Origin: Burkholderia sp. H160
GTDB taxonomy: Bacteria > Pseudomonadota > Gammaproteobacteria > Burkholderiales > Burkholderiaceae
Length of the DNA: 60,264 bases
Direction of reading: 5' to 3'
Assembly (NCBI GenBank): GCA_000173575.1
Contig: ABYL01000034.1
Coordinates: 1 to 60,264, forward strand
This document shows positions 28,129-37,098 of the stretch, in pieces. Position 1 is the first letter of the stretch, and every line of letters begins with the position of its first letter. The position numbers and the translations under genes are program-made. The notes beneath the pieces were generated by a model that did no database searches, was not told where the DNA came from, and saw only the letters and a list, made by a program, of their open reading frames with translations.

Positions 28129-28959
28129 TCAGGCTGCCTTGCGGGTCCGAGGCGTTTTTGCGCCGGTGCGGGGCGCCGCAGTTGCTTGCTTGACGGCGGC
28201 CCTTGCCGGCTTCTTGGTTGCGGTGGGTTGGCTCTCGGGTTCAATGTCCGCTGGAGGAATCAACGAATTTCGTGCACCAAAGCTGCGGGCGAGCAGCCAG
28301 GCCGTGGCGGAGGACAGGCGCGCGGCGCCGATCTGCCACTCCTTGACCAGGGCTGGGTCCGTTTCGGCGATCCCTTCCATTGCTGCAAACAAAACGGTGG
28401 CTTCAGCGTAGGCCTGTCCGCGCGTGGGTCGCGCGTTCTCGGGATAGGCAGCCATGATGCGTTCGACGAAACGATCAATGATGCGAATTGCCGAGCTTAC
28501 GCGCAGATCGGCGAACGCGCGATCGCCGCGGTCAGCTTCGAGGTTCCGAAAGCGGAGGATGTCGCGATGCCGGTTCCAGACATCGTTGTAGGCGTCGACG
28601 ACGCGCTGCGTGTGGCTGATGTCAATGGCGGCCGGATCCCATTCTGCTTGGAGGAACCGGTGGATCTCCGCCAGTTCCAAGCTGGCCGCCTCGCTCAGCG
28701 AGTAAATGATGTCGCGGACGTCGTCGAAATAAATATAGAAGGTCGCGGACGAGGTTTCGGCTTCCTTCGCGATCGATACGGCGGTCAACTCCACGGGGGA
28801 CTGATGCCTGAGGAGGCGCCGAGTCGCCTCCATCAGGCGGTAGCGGGTTTCATTTCCCTTTCGGCCGAGGGTCTGTCCGTGTTTGTTGATGCGAACCGAT
28901 CTGCTTGAAGCCGATTTTTTGCCAGCTGGGGCAACAATAGTATCTGCGGTAGTTTTCAT
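28129..28959 (-). CDS. TetR-family regulator with basic C-terminal tail
   Basis: This 276-residue protein has an unusual N-terminal extension (residues 1-38). The helix-turn-helix follows (ETRYRLMEATRRLLRHQ, then LTAVSIAKEAETSSATFYIYFDDV), then a helical ligand domain. The last 40 or so residues, after LIPPADIEPE, are Ala/Pro/Thr-rich with about ten Lys and Arg, like histone-H1-type bacterial tails. It is divergent from the dienoyl-CoA reductase gene, with one palindrome between them (29017), so it is a prime candidate for the repressor that reads the repeated palindrome and its own promoter. A CoA-thioester ligand is a guess. Confidence 0.9.
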   Translation of the reverse strand: MKTTADTIVAPAGKKSASSRSVRINKHGQTLGRKGNETRYRLMEATRRLLRHQSPVELTAVSIAKEAETSSATFYIYFDDVRDIIYSLSEAASLELAEIHRFLQAEWDPAAIDISHTQRVVDAYNDVWNRHRDILRFRNLEADRGDRAFADLRVSSAIRIIDRFVERIMAAYPENARPTRGQAYAEATVLFAAMEGIAETDPALVKEWQIGAARLSSATAWLLARSFGARNSLIPPADIEPESQPTATKKPARAAVKQATAAPRTGAKTPRTRKAA

Positions 28960-29016
28960 TTTTCGCTCCTAACGATTCAATTGCGCGACATTCCAGCGAA
29001 CATGCACTTGGAAATT

Positions 29017-29035
29017 AACTGTGATTTTATCAGTT
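29017..29035. promoter_or_regulatory. Regulon operator copy 10
   Basis: AACTGTGATTTTATCAGTT sits 58 bases from tetR and 91 bases from the divergent reductase gene. This places the tetR gene itself under the shared operator. Confidence 0.7.
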
Positions 29036-29125
29036 TTCATAGAGCGACCACGCAAGTGATTTTTTGATACGAATTAACCCGCCCCGGCTGCACCGGCCGA
29101 CGGATAGGAATACACGGAGACAGAT

Positions 29126-31162
29126 ATGCAGAGCCTCGAGTCACAGCGCGCCAACTATCCCCATCTTTTCAGTCCCTTCCGGCTCGGGAACCTGACAATT
29201 CCGAACCGCGTCGTGATGGCGCCGATGTCGACGCAGCTGGCCGACGCCGAGGGCAGTGTGACTGAGCGACAGATCGCGTTCTACCGGGAACGCGCGCGAG
29301 GCGGTACCGGCATGATCATCGTCGAGTTTTGCTGCGTGCATGGCGCGACCGGACGCTCCGAGCACCGCCAGTTGATTCTGGAGACGGCGAAGCAGGTTGA
29401 CGCGCATCGCCGACTCGTCGAAACCATTCGTGAGGCCGGCTCAGTGGCCTGCATTCAACTGCAACACGGCGGCCCCGGCGCGAAGCGTGGGCTAGTCAAG
29501 GACGGCATCGCAACAGGGCCGAGCGATGTACGTTCGCGTCGCGATCCGGACCGCTTGACATGCCGCGCGCTCACTAACGACGAACTCGAAGAACTGATTG
29601 AATGCTTTGGCCGCACCGCCGAACTGGGAGTGCAGGCAGGGTATCAAGCATTCGAGTTGCATGCCGCGCACGGCTATCTTCTGACAACCTTTCTGTCGCC
29701 GATGACCAACCACCGCGACGATGCATGGGGCGGTGACGAGGCACGCCGGCTGCGTTTTCCGACCCGCGTGATCGAGCGGGTCAAGCGGGCAATCGGCGAG
29801 CGCCCGCTGATTTACCGCGTATCTGCCGACGAATTCTCGCCCGATGGCATCGCACTCGAGGATATGGAACGCATAGCACCGCACTTAGTGGCGGCGGGCG
29901 TCGACGCGCTTCATGTGTCGCTTGGCCACGGCTCCACCAGCTTCGACAAGATCGTCGAGCCGATGTCGATGCCGGAGGGCTGGCGCTTACCTTACGCCCG
30001 GCGGGTGCGCGCCGCGGCCGGGGTGCCGGTGATAGCGGTGGGACAGATCCGTTGGCCGGAGACGGCCGAAGTGGCGATCCGTGACGGCGACGCCGATCTC
30101 GTTGCGCTCGGGCGTCCATTGCTGGCGGACCCGGAGTGGGCTAGCAAGGCAAAACGTGGTGCGACCGACCAGATTCGCCCGTGTACGTCGTGCAATTACT
30201 GCGTCGCGCTGAGCGCTGGAGAGTATGGCGTGATTGGGTGCGCGGAGAATCCCAGAACCGGGCGAGAGCTCGACGCGCTGCCGACTGTCGGCGGCAAGCG
30301 CGAACAACGTGCGGTCGTAATCGGCGCCGGCCCGGGGGGGATGGCCGCGGCCCTGATGCTTGACCAGGCGGGTTTTGCCACAACGCTCCACGAAGCGCGG
30401 CCAATGCTGGGTGGTGGGCTAATCGCATCGGCGGCACCGCCGTTCAAGGACAAGCTGGGTTGGTACCAGGCCTATCTGGAGCGCTGTCTGGCCACGAGCG
30501 GCGTCGGCGTGCAGTTGAACAGCGCCGTTGATATCGAATACCTGACACAAAGCCGGCCGGATCTCGTCATCCTGGCTGCGGGCTCAAGAGCGCTGGCAAT
30601 GCCGATCGAAGGTATCGCCTCGCCAATCGTCTACGACGCGTACGAGGTGCTAATGGGCGACGCAGATTGGTTGCCGCCGGCGGGCAGCGCGCCGGTGCTG
30701 GTCTACGGCGGTGGCGAAACCGGCTGCGAGGCGGCGGAGTATGTTGCCGAGCGTGGATTCGAAGTCGTTCTGGTCACCCGTTCTGCTAGCAAGGACCTGG
30801 CGCGCTCGGCCGAAATGATCTATCGCAGTGTGTTGCTGCACCGCATCGGCGCAAATCCTCGCATCCGTGTGGTTGATCTAACTCACCTGCTCGCGATTCA
30901 CGAGACCGACGTCACACTCCAGGCGGCGGACGGTACACCTAGCCAACTGTCGGTGAGTCGCGTACTGATCGCGCAGGGGCGTCGCCCGGATCCAACCTTG
31001 ACTGCCCAGCTCGAAGCAGCCGGTATTCCATTCGAGGTCATCGGCGACGCACGACGAGGTGGCAGGATTGGCGATGCAGTGCACGACGCATACGCAGCTG
31101 TCGTCGCGCGTTGCGGGACCACGACCAGCACGAGCGCCAAACAGTCCCAACTTGCCTGCTAG
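29126..31162 (+). CDS. 2,4-dienoyl-CoA reductase-like NADH:flavin oxidoreductase (FadH type)
   Basis: This 678-residue enzyme joins an FMN barrel of the old-yellow-enzyme kind (residues about 15-345: LFSPFRLGNLTIPNRVVMAPM, FELHAAHGYLLTTFLSPMTNHR with an active-site Tyr), a [4Fe-4S] site and an FAD/NAD part (GAGPGGMAAALML, YGGGETGCEAAEYV). The cluster Cys are spaced C-x2-C-x2-C-x12-C (CTSCNYC to GCAENP), slightly unlike C-x2-C-x3-C-x11-C of E. coli FadH. It should reduce a conjugated dienoyl-CoA or an enone. AGGAG-like GGAGA precedes the ATG. Confidence 0.92.
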   Translation: MQSLESQRANYPHLFSPFRLGNLTIPNRVVMAPMSTQLADAEGSVTERQIAFYRERARGGTGMIIVEFCCVHGATGRSEHRQLILETAKQVDAHRRLVETIREAGSVACIQLQHGGPGAKRGLVKDGIATGPSDVRSRRDPDRLTCRALTNDELEELIECFGRTAELGVQAGYQAFELHAAHGYLLTTFLSPMTNHRDDAWGGDEARRLRFPTRVIERVKRAIGERPLIYRVSADEFSPDGIALEDMERIAPHLVAAGVDALHVSLGHGSTSFDKIVEPMSMPEGWRLPYARRVRAAAGVPVIAVGQIRWPETAEVAIRDGDADLVALGRPLLADPEWASKAKRGATDQIRPCTSCNYCVALSAGEYGVIGCAENPRTGRELDALPTVGGKREQRAVVIGAGPGGMAAALMLDQAGFATTLHEARPMLGGGLIASAAPPFKDKLGWYQAYLERCLATSGVGVQLNSAVDIEYLTQSRPDLVILAAGSRALAMPIEGIASPIVYDAYEVLMGDADWLPPAGSAPVLVYGGGETGCEAAEYVAERGFEVVLVTRSASKDLARSAEMIYRSVLLHRIGANPRIRVVDLTHLLAIHETDVTLQAADGTPSQLSVSRVLIAQGRRPDPTLTAQLEAAGIPFEVIGDARRGGRIGDAVHDAYAAVVARCGTTTSTSAKQSQLAC

Positions 31163-31183
31163 TGGCTGTAATTCACAGCCACT
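31161..31183 (+). terminator. Stem-loop at the end of the reductase gene
   Basis: AGTGGCTGT, loop AATTC, ACAGCCACT is a perfect nine-base stem beginning at the stop codon of the reductase gene. The following TGAAAAATG is A-rich rather than T-rich, so a classical terminator is uncertain; it would isolate the next operon from read-through. Confidence 0.5.
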
Positions 31184-31187
31184 TGAA

Positions 31188-31206
31188 AAATGATAACAAG
31201 TCAGTT
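31188..31206. promoter_or_regulatory. Regulon operator copy 11
   Basis: AAATGATAACAAGTCAGTT has a perfect right arm and TGA in the left arm. It lies 69 bases upstream of the SDR gene. Confidence 0.65.
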
Positions 31207-31274
31207 TTAATGTGGACTGAATTTCGTATGTCAGCCTTTTCGCTGTGCGATGCAGCCAACTATCGGACACACTC

Positions 31275-32048
31275 ATGAAAAAACTACTGTCGCTCGAAGG
31301 ACGCACGATTCTTATTACTGGAGCAGGTCAGGGCATCGGTCTCGCACTGAGCAAGCTCGCAATCGAACTGGGCGCCAACGTCGGTGGCGTGGATCTAAAC
31401 GCCGATGGTTTGAGCACGGCCGCGCATGATTTGGGCAGCGCGTTTATGCCGCTGATCGGCAGCGTGGCCGACGATGCGTTCGCGCAAGAGGCGGTCGGAA
31501 AACTGGCTGAGCGTTACGGCGCCATCCACGGTCTGGTCAATAATGCCGGCATTATTCGGCCGGCAATGATCGAAAAGATGACACCGCAACAATGGCAGCA
31601 AGTTGTCGAAGTACATGCCACTGGCTCGTTCTATTTCACGCAGGCTGTTGGCCGCCACCTCATCGCGCGTGCGAAGGCTGGCGAAGCGGCGCCGGGCGCG
31701 ATCGTCAATATTTCGTCGGACTCGGCTCGGCGGGGCAGCATTGGCCAGATCAATTACTCGGCGGCGAAGTCGGCGATGTTCGGCATGACGATGAGCGCGG
31801 CACGCGAATGGGCGAAATACAACATCCGCGTGAATGCGGTGTGCTTTGGCGCGGTCGAAACGCAGATGACCGAAACGATTCGCAACGATGAGCGCTTCCG
31901 CGATCAGTACCTTCAACAGATTCCATTGAATCGCTTTGCTTCGCCGGAGGAGGTCTCGATGCCGGTGCTCTTCCTGCTGTCGTCGGGTGCGTCGTACATT
32001 ACAGGCCAGATCGTGTCTGTCAACGGCGGATACACCATCGCGGTCTGA
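31275..32048 (+). CDS. SDR-family dehydrogenase
   Basis: This 257-residue classical SDR has TGAGQGIG for cofactor binding, VNNAG, and the Ser-Tyr-Lys triad in IVNISSDSARRGSIGQINYSAAK. A C-terminal ITGQIVSVNGGY is typical. It probably oxidises a 3-hydroxyacyl-CoA or a cyclic alcohol in the cytoplasm. It opens the longest plus-strand operon, two bases before the ACAD short subunit. Confidence 0.92.
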   Translation: MKKLLSLEGRTILITGAGQGIGLALSKLAIELGANVGGVDLNADGLSTAAHDLGSAFMPLIGSVADDAFAQEAVGKLAERYGAIHGLVNNAGIIRPAMIEKMTPQQWQQVVEVHATGSFYFTQAVGRHLIARAKAGEAAPGAIVNISSDSARRGSIGQINYSAAKSAMFGMTMSAAREWAKYNIRVNAVCFGAVETQMTETIRNDERFRDQYLQQIPLNRFASPEEVSMPVLFLLSSGASYITGQIVSVNGGYTIAV

Positions 32049-32050
32049 GC

Positions 32051-33169
32051 ATGGACGATAACAACGATATCAGGGCGCTCCTGCGGCAGAGCGCGATTGA
32101 CTATCTAGGGGCGCGTCCGGCCCAGAAACAGGAACCGGGTTCCGTGCCGGCCTTTGATGCAGCGGGTTGGCGAGAACTGGCGGGACTTGGCTGGCTGGGC
32201 GTGGGATTGCCGGAAGCGCTCGGCGGCCCGGGACTCGGGTTGCGCGAGGCCGCGGTGCTGTGCGAGGAATTCGGCCGGGTAGCGTCCCCGATGCCTTATT
32301 TGGCTGCGAGTTTGCTGCCAAGCCTACTGTTAGCCGCCTGCCCACACGGGCCGACGTCGTGCGAACTGGCTGAACAACTGGTGAGTGGCGCGCGTCCGTT
32401 CGCACTCGCCTGGCAGGATTCGGCCGGTCAAGCTGACAAGGCGATTCCCTTGACGAAGTACATCGAGGGGCGCGTGTGCGGCACCAAGCGCTTCGTGGCC
32501 GGCGGGGGCCATGACGGCGTCCTGTTGCTGACGGCACAAAACGGGGCGGCCCCGGTGCTCGTAGCGGTCGACGCAAACGCTCCGGGTGTTACGCAAGAGC
32601 CGTATGCAGCGGGCCTGGGTAGCGACGCGACGATACGGTTCGACCGTGCGCCCACGCTGTTCGAAGCCCCGCTGGCATCGGGCACTGACGCTCAACGCGC
32701 GCTGAGTATCGCATTGCAGGCCGGGCGCGTTGCGATTGCAGCGCAACTCGCTGGGCTTGCGGCGAGCGTGCTCGACAAAACCCTCGCCTACGTGAGCACG
32801 CGCGTGCAGTTTGGGAGGCCGATCTCGAGCTTTCAGGCTATTCGGCATCGTTGCGTTGATCTGCACATCGACTCGCGCCTTGCATCTGCGAGCTGGCAGC
32901 ATGCGCTACGCGCGCTAGAAGCGGCACCCGATGCACCTGAGACCGCGGCCGCCGTCAGCGCCGCCAAGGCGCGCTGTGGTGACGTCGCCGTACAGACGGG
33001 TCTCAGGGCGGTGCAGATGCACGGTGCAATGGGCTTTATCGAAGAAGGGGGCGTGGGTGTGTACCTGCGCGCCGCGCTCCATGGTCGCGCATGGCTCGGC
33101 ACGCCGGCCGAGCAGCGCCGCCGTTTTATCGCGCTGGACGCCGCAACGCGAGAGGCACTCCATGTCTGA
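32051..33169 (+). CDS. Acyl-CoA dehydrogenase, short subunit of a pair
   Basis: This 372-residue divergent ACAD has WRELAGLGWLGVGLPEALGGPGLGLREAAVLCEEFG, a weak middle domain, then STRVQFGRPISSFQAIRHRCVDLHID and MHGAMGFIEEGGVGVYLRAAL, where the Glu of IEEG sits at the position other short subunits use. Its stop overlaps the start of the long partner by eight bases, so the two are translationally coupled. Confidence 0.9.
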   Translation: MDDNNDIRALLRQSAIDYLGARPAQKQEPGSVPAFDAAGWRELAGLGWLGVGLPEALGGPGLGLREAAVLCEEFGRVASPMPYLAASLLPSLLLAACPHGPTSCELAEQLVSGARPFALAWQDSAGQADKAIPLTKYIEGRVCGTKRFVAGGGHDGVLLLTAQNGAAPVLVAVDANAPGVTQEPYAAGLGSDATIRFDRAPTLFEAPLASGTDAQRALSIALQAGRVAIAAQLAGLAASVLDKTLAYVSTRVQFGRPISSFQAIRHRCVDLHIDSRLASASWQHALRALEAAPDAPETAAAVSAAKARCGDVAVQTGLRAVQMHGAMGFIEEGGVGVYLRAALHGRAWLGTPAEQRRRFIALDAATREALHV

Positions 33170-34361
33170 AGTCTTGCTTCACCAGGATCGCAATGCGCTG
33201 CCGGACGAAACATTTCGCCAACTGCTGCGCAACTGGCTCGCAACGCATTATCCGGAGGAATATCGTCAGGACCATCGGCGGCCCTTTCGTCGCCTGCGCG
33301 GCAGCGATCATCGACGTTGGGTCGGTCTGCTGCACGACGCCGGATGGCGCGCGCCCGCGTGGCCGCGCGAAGCCGGCGGAATGGGCTTGAGCTTTCGCAA
33401 ACAGGTGATCTACCAACAGGAGATGGAGCGAGTTGGTGCCGCGCGTATGATCGACAACGGGGAGACGCAGCTTGGTCCAACTTTGATCCATTGTGGCACT
33501 GAAACGCAGAAGCGCGAGTATTTGCCCAAAATTCTGCGTGGCGAGCAGGTGTGGGCGCAGGGCTATTCCGAACCCAATGCAGGTTCAGACCTAGCCAGTC
33601 TGCGTACCCGCGCCGAGCGCGAAGGTGACCACTTCATAGTCAATGGACAGAAGATCTGGACAACCCATGCGCAGGAGTGCACCCATATATTCACACTCGT
33701 GCGCACAGGTGCGCCAGGCCAGTACGCGAAAAAACAGCAGGGCATCAGCTTCCTGCTAATCGATCTGAAGTCACCCGGGATTACCGTGCGTCCGATTCAC
33801 ACCATCGCGGGCGAAGACGAACTGTGCGAAGTGTTTTTTGACCATGTTAGCGTTCCTGTCGCCAATATCATCGGTGAAATCGACCGTGGCTGGGATGTGG
33901 CGAAGGCGCTGCTCGGGCACGAGCGCGTGTGGCTCGGCAGCACGGCGATGGCGGCTCAGGCGCTGAGGCTGGCACAGCGCCTTGTGCTCGAGACGGGTCA
34001 GCAGAACGATGCGGGCGTAATGGACCGGTTCGCGCAACTGACGACGGATCTTCACGATTACCGCCTGCTATACAAGGAGATCTGTGACCAGATCGCCGAG
34101 ACGGAATCTCAGCCTGGGGCCGAAGTATCAATGCTCAAGGTGTACATCTCCGAGTTGCAACAGCGCATTACGGAATTTAGCGCCGAAGTTGCGGGCGAGT
34201 TCGGTGCCGTGGTGGGCGACGTGACAATCGGTGAGACCGTCGCGGATCTGCACTGGCAACTGATGATGGCGCGCCCCGTAACGATCTTTGCGGGCTGTAA
34301 CGAAGTTCAACGCGACATCTTGGCGAAGGCGGTTTTGCGCCTGCCCGAAACGACAAACTGA
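33162..34361 (+). CDS. Acyl-CoA dehydrogenase, long subunit of a pair
   Basis: This 399-residue ACAD has [35 protein letters not shown] in the middle domain, a [27 protein letters not shown] strand region and a C-terminal [17 protein letters not shown]. The start [11 protein letters not shown] at 33162 is used because the upstream open frame lies over the partner gene. With the short subunit it should form a heterotetramer that passes electrons to ETF. Confidence 0.92.
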   Translation: MSEVLLHQDRNALPDETFRQLLRNWLATHYPEEYRQDHRRPFRRLRGSDHRRWVGLLHDAGWRAPAWPREAGGMGLSFRKQVIYQQEMERVGAARMIDNGETQLGPTLIHCGTETQKREYLPKILRGEQVWAQGYSEPNAGSDLASLRTRAEREGDHFIVNGQKIWTTHAQECTHIFTLVRTGAPGQYAKKQQGISFLLIDLKSPGITVRPIHTIAGEDELCEVFFDHVSVPVANIIGEIDRGWDVAKALLGHERVWLGSTAMAAQALRLAQRLVLETGQQNDAGVMDRFAQLTTDLHDYRLLYKEICDQIAETESQPGAEVSMLKVYISELQQRITEFSAEVAGEFGAVVGDVTIGETVADLHWQLMMARPVTIFAGCNEVQRDILAKAVLRLPETTN

Positions 34362-34372
34362 GGAATTGGCTT

Positions 34373-35557
34373 ATGCGTGAAGCTGTCATTGTTTCTACTG
34401 CGCGAACGCCGATTGGCAAGGCGCATCGCGGGGCACTCAATAACATCAAATCGCCCACGCTGACCGCCCATGCGATCCGATACGCGGCGGAACGCGCTGG
34501 ACTTTCGCCGGGAGAAGTCGAGGATGTAATTATCGGCTGCGCACAGACGGGGGGCACGCAGGGCCGAAATCTGGCGCGCGCTGCGGCGCTCACTGCCGGT
34601 CTGGATAACGTAACGGCGGGCAGTACTGTTGACCGCCAGTGCGCGTCGGGCCTGATGGCAATTGCGATCGCGGCGAAAGAAATTGTTGCGGACGGCCTTG
34701 ACATCGTGATTGGCGGCGGGTCGGAAAATGTCAGTGCGACTGCACCCGCGTATGGCGAATGGTCATTGCGAGAGAAGGACCCCGCGTTGATCGAACGCGT
34801 GCCGCACGCATACATGCAGATGCTCGACACGGCCGAATTCGTCGTGCGCAGATACGGTATCACCCGCGAGATGCAGGACGTTTTCGCGCTGGAATCTCAA
34901 CGGCGAGTGGCCGCAGCGCTTGCCGCGGGACACTTTGACGACGAGATTGTGCCGATTGACGTGACGGTGAAACGCACGGACAAGGCTACTGGAGATATCA
35001 GCTACGAGGCTCAACGCCTTGCTTGTGACGAGGGTCCGCGGCCCGATACCACTATAGAAGGTCTGAGTGGGCTCAAGCCTGTGATCGAAGGCGGGACGGT
35101 CACTGCCGGCAATGCAAGCCAGCTGTCCGATGGCGCTTCGGCCTGTGTTCTGATGGAGGGCAAGCTGGCATCGCAGCGCGGCTTGCGGCCGCTTGGCATC
35201 TACCGGGGTTTTGTCTCGGTGGGGTGCGCGCCAGAGGAAATGGGAATCGGCCCGGTGTTCGCCATCCCGAAGCTGTTGCAGAAGAATGGCCTGAAGGTTT
35301 CGGACATCGGCTTGTGGGAACTGAACGAAGCCTTCGCATGCCAGGCGCTCTATTGCAGGGATCGGCTCGATATCGATCCAGCCATTTTCAACGTGAATGG
35401 CGGGGCAATTGCACTCGGACATCCTTATGGGATGACGGGCTCGCGCCTCGTGGGCCACGCATTAATCGAGGGACGGCTCCGGGGCGTCAAGTATGTGGTC
35501 GTCTCCATGTGCGTGGGGGGTGGTATGGGCGCAGCCGGTCTTTTCGAAGTTTGCTAG
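34373..35557 (+). CDS. Acetyl-CoA acetyltransferase (thiolase)
   Basis: This 394-residue thiolase has the active Cys in [21 protein letters not shown], the His in [14 protein letters not shown] and the second Cys in [15 protein letters not shown]. It is clearly distinct in sequence from the thiolases at 22570 and 37099, so each may act on a different ketoacyl-CoA. It follows the ACAD gene by 11 bases. Confidence 0.95.
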   Translation: MREAVIVSTARTPIGKAHRGALNNIKSPTLTAHAIRYAAERAGLSPGEVEDVIIGCAQTGGTQGRNLARAAALTAGLDNVTAGSTVDRQCASGLMAIAIAAKEIVADGLDIVIGGGSENVSATAPAYGEWSLREKDPALIERVPHAYMQMLDTAEFVVRRYGITREMQDVFALESQRRVAAALAAGHFDDEIVPIDVTVKRTDKATGDISYEAQRLACDEGPRPDTTIEGLSGLKPVIEGGTVTAGNASQLSDGASACVLMEGKLASQRGLRPLGIYRGFVSVGCAPEEMGIGPVFAIPKLLQKNGLKVSDIGLWELNEAFACQALYCRDRLDIDPAIFNVNGGAIALGHPYGMTGSRLVGHALIEGRLRGVKYVVVSMCVGGGMGAAGLFEVC

Positions 35558-35615
35558 TGAGCATCGACACCGGTCACGCATGTGTGCGGCGTACGCAGCC
35601 GGGCAAGAGGAAAGT

Positions 35616-35894
35616 GTGCACTCGTTAATCAACCATCTCGGTTTCGCCGGCTCTGCGGGCCTCCTTGGCCTGCTGGCACTGTGGCGGCCCGTGCCTCAAG
35701 ACTACCCGGGCGGCGCGTGGCGCCGGCTCGGAATCGCGGGCTGGGCGGGCCTTTTGGGGTTGATTATCCCCGCATGTGGCGCGTTTGGTGCGTTTGGTGC
35801 GCTGTCACTTTGGCGCCATCCCGACCGGCGCATCGGCGCGCTCGCCTGGTGTGGGCTACTGGGAATTTTCGGTCTGTACGGATTGATTCCCTAA
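35616..35894 (+). CDS. Small Gly-rich integral membrane protein
   Basis: This 92-residue protein has three to four hydrophobic segments: FAGSAGLLGLLALW, then GIAGWAGLLGLIIPACGAFGAFGALSLW, then GALAWCGLLGIFGLYGLIP. The repeated GLLGL and GAFGAF patterns suggest tight helix packing. I chose the GTG at 35616 because AAGAGGA lies just before it. It sits between a thiolase and an aldo/keto reductase on the same strand. No family is recognised; a helper for substrate entry is possible but not shown. Confidence 0.6.
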   Translation: MHSLINHLGFAGSAGLLGLLALWRPVPQDYPGGAWRRLGIAGWAGLLGLIIPACGAFGAFGALSLWRHPDRRIGALAWCGLLGIFGLYGLIP

Positions 35895-35953
35895 GCGCGC
35901 TTGCCGCCTGGGCGCACACTCGTTCACTCACCTTTGCCATCACAGGGAACGCA

Positions 35954-36994
35954 ATGATGCGTTATCAGCTATTGGGCCGATCAGGTCTGCGTGTGTCGGA
36001 GTTGTGTCTCGGCACAATGACCTTTGGCGCCGGTGAATGGGGAACGTCCGAATCGGACGCGTCTGCGATCTACTCGTGTTTTCGCGAGGCCGGAGGAAAT
36101 TTCTTCGACACGGCTAACGAGATCTATGCAGAGGGCCGCTCAGAGGAAATTCTGGGGCGTCTAGTCTCCGGGCATCGGGACGAGGTCGTGATCGCGACCA
36201 AGTACAGTCTCGCGCTACCTGGTGCGCGTGACGTAAACCGCGCGGGTAACCATCGCAAGAGCCTGATGCGCTCTCTCGAAAGGAGTCTCAAGCGTCTCGG
36301 TACCGACCACGTCGACATGATGTGGATACACGCATGGGACGGCATAACACCGATTGACGAGATTATGCGCGCGCTGGATGACGCGGTGTCCATCGGCAAA
36401 CTGCTTTATCTCGGCGCCTCCAATGTGCCGGCGTGGGTGGTGGCGCAGGGTAATACGCTGGCGGACTGCCGGGGTCTGACGAGCTTTGCGGGACTGCAGG
36501 TCGAGTACAGCCTGATCCAGCGTTCTGCAGAATACGAACTGTTCCCAATGGCCCGCGCGCTGGACCTTGGCGTCATGGCGTGGTCACCGCTGGCAAGCGG
36601 CATTCTTAGCGGGAAATATGGGCGTGCAGCGCCTAATGAACCGCATCGCCTCGACACACTCAAGCTGCGCAGTCTCGACGAGCGCAGTAATTCTCTAGCG
36701 ACCGCCGTAGTTACGGTGGGGGAACGGATCGGGCACAGTGCCGCGCAGGTGGCACTGAACTGGGTGCGCGGAAAGGGTTGCATCATGCCGATTATCGGCG
36801 CTCGAACGCTCGCGCAGTTGGAGGACAACCTTGGTTGTCTCGGTTTCGAACTGGATGCACAAACAATGGCGCAACTGGACGAACAGAGTTTACCGCCGCG
36901 CGTCTATCCTCATGACTATCTGCAGTTCGTGCAACCTCTCGTCCACGGTGGTTTTCAGGGCGCGCTTGAACTGGACAGGTCCCACAGGTTATAG
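35954..36994 (+). CDS. Aldo/keto reductase
   Basis: This 346-residue TIM-barrel oxidoreductase has the catalytic tetrad in FFDTANEIYAEG (Asp and Tyr), VVIATKYSLAL (Lys) and MMWIHAWDG (His), and the NADPH site GARTLAQLEDNLG near the C-terminus. It probably reduces a ketone or aldehyde intermediate. An in-frame ATG three bases later is an equal start candidate. It ends the operon; a new operator follows. Confidence 0.92.
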   Translation: MMRYQLLGRSGLRVSELCLGTMTFGAGEWGTSESDASAIYSCFREAGGNFFDTANEIYAEGRSEEILGRLVSGHRDEVVIATKYSLALPGARDVNRAGNHRKSLMRSLERSLKRLGTDHVDMMWIHAWDGITPIDEIMRALDDAVSIGKLLYLGASNVPAWVVAQGNTLADCRGLTSFAGLQVEYSLIQRSAEYELFPMARALDLGVMAWSPLASGILSGKYGRAAPNEPHRLDTLKLRSLDERSNSLATAVVTVGERIGHSAAQVALNWVRGKGCIMPIIGARTLAQLEDNLGCLGFELDAQTMAQLDEQSLPPRVYPHDYLQFVQPLVHGGFQGALELDRSHRL

Positions 36995-37004
36995 CTGGCT
37001 GAAA

Positions 37005-37023
37005 AACTGATAATGTGTTATCT
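37005..37023. promoter_or_regulatory. Regulon operator copy 12
   Basis: AACTGATAATGTGTTATCT has a perfect left half and a weaker right arm. It lies 76 bases before the thiolase at 37099. Confidence 0.65.
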
Positions 37024-37098
37024 TTGTCCCAAAATCAGATTTAACGTGACAACGCGAGCGTGTTTGGTGAGGCGCTACACCAAGATCCGGAGATTTTG

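Noticed and set aside
28003-28908. Long plus-strand frame opposite the TetR gene
   Set aside because: It is the antisense shadow of a clear TetR protein; high GC makes such frames common here.
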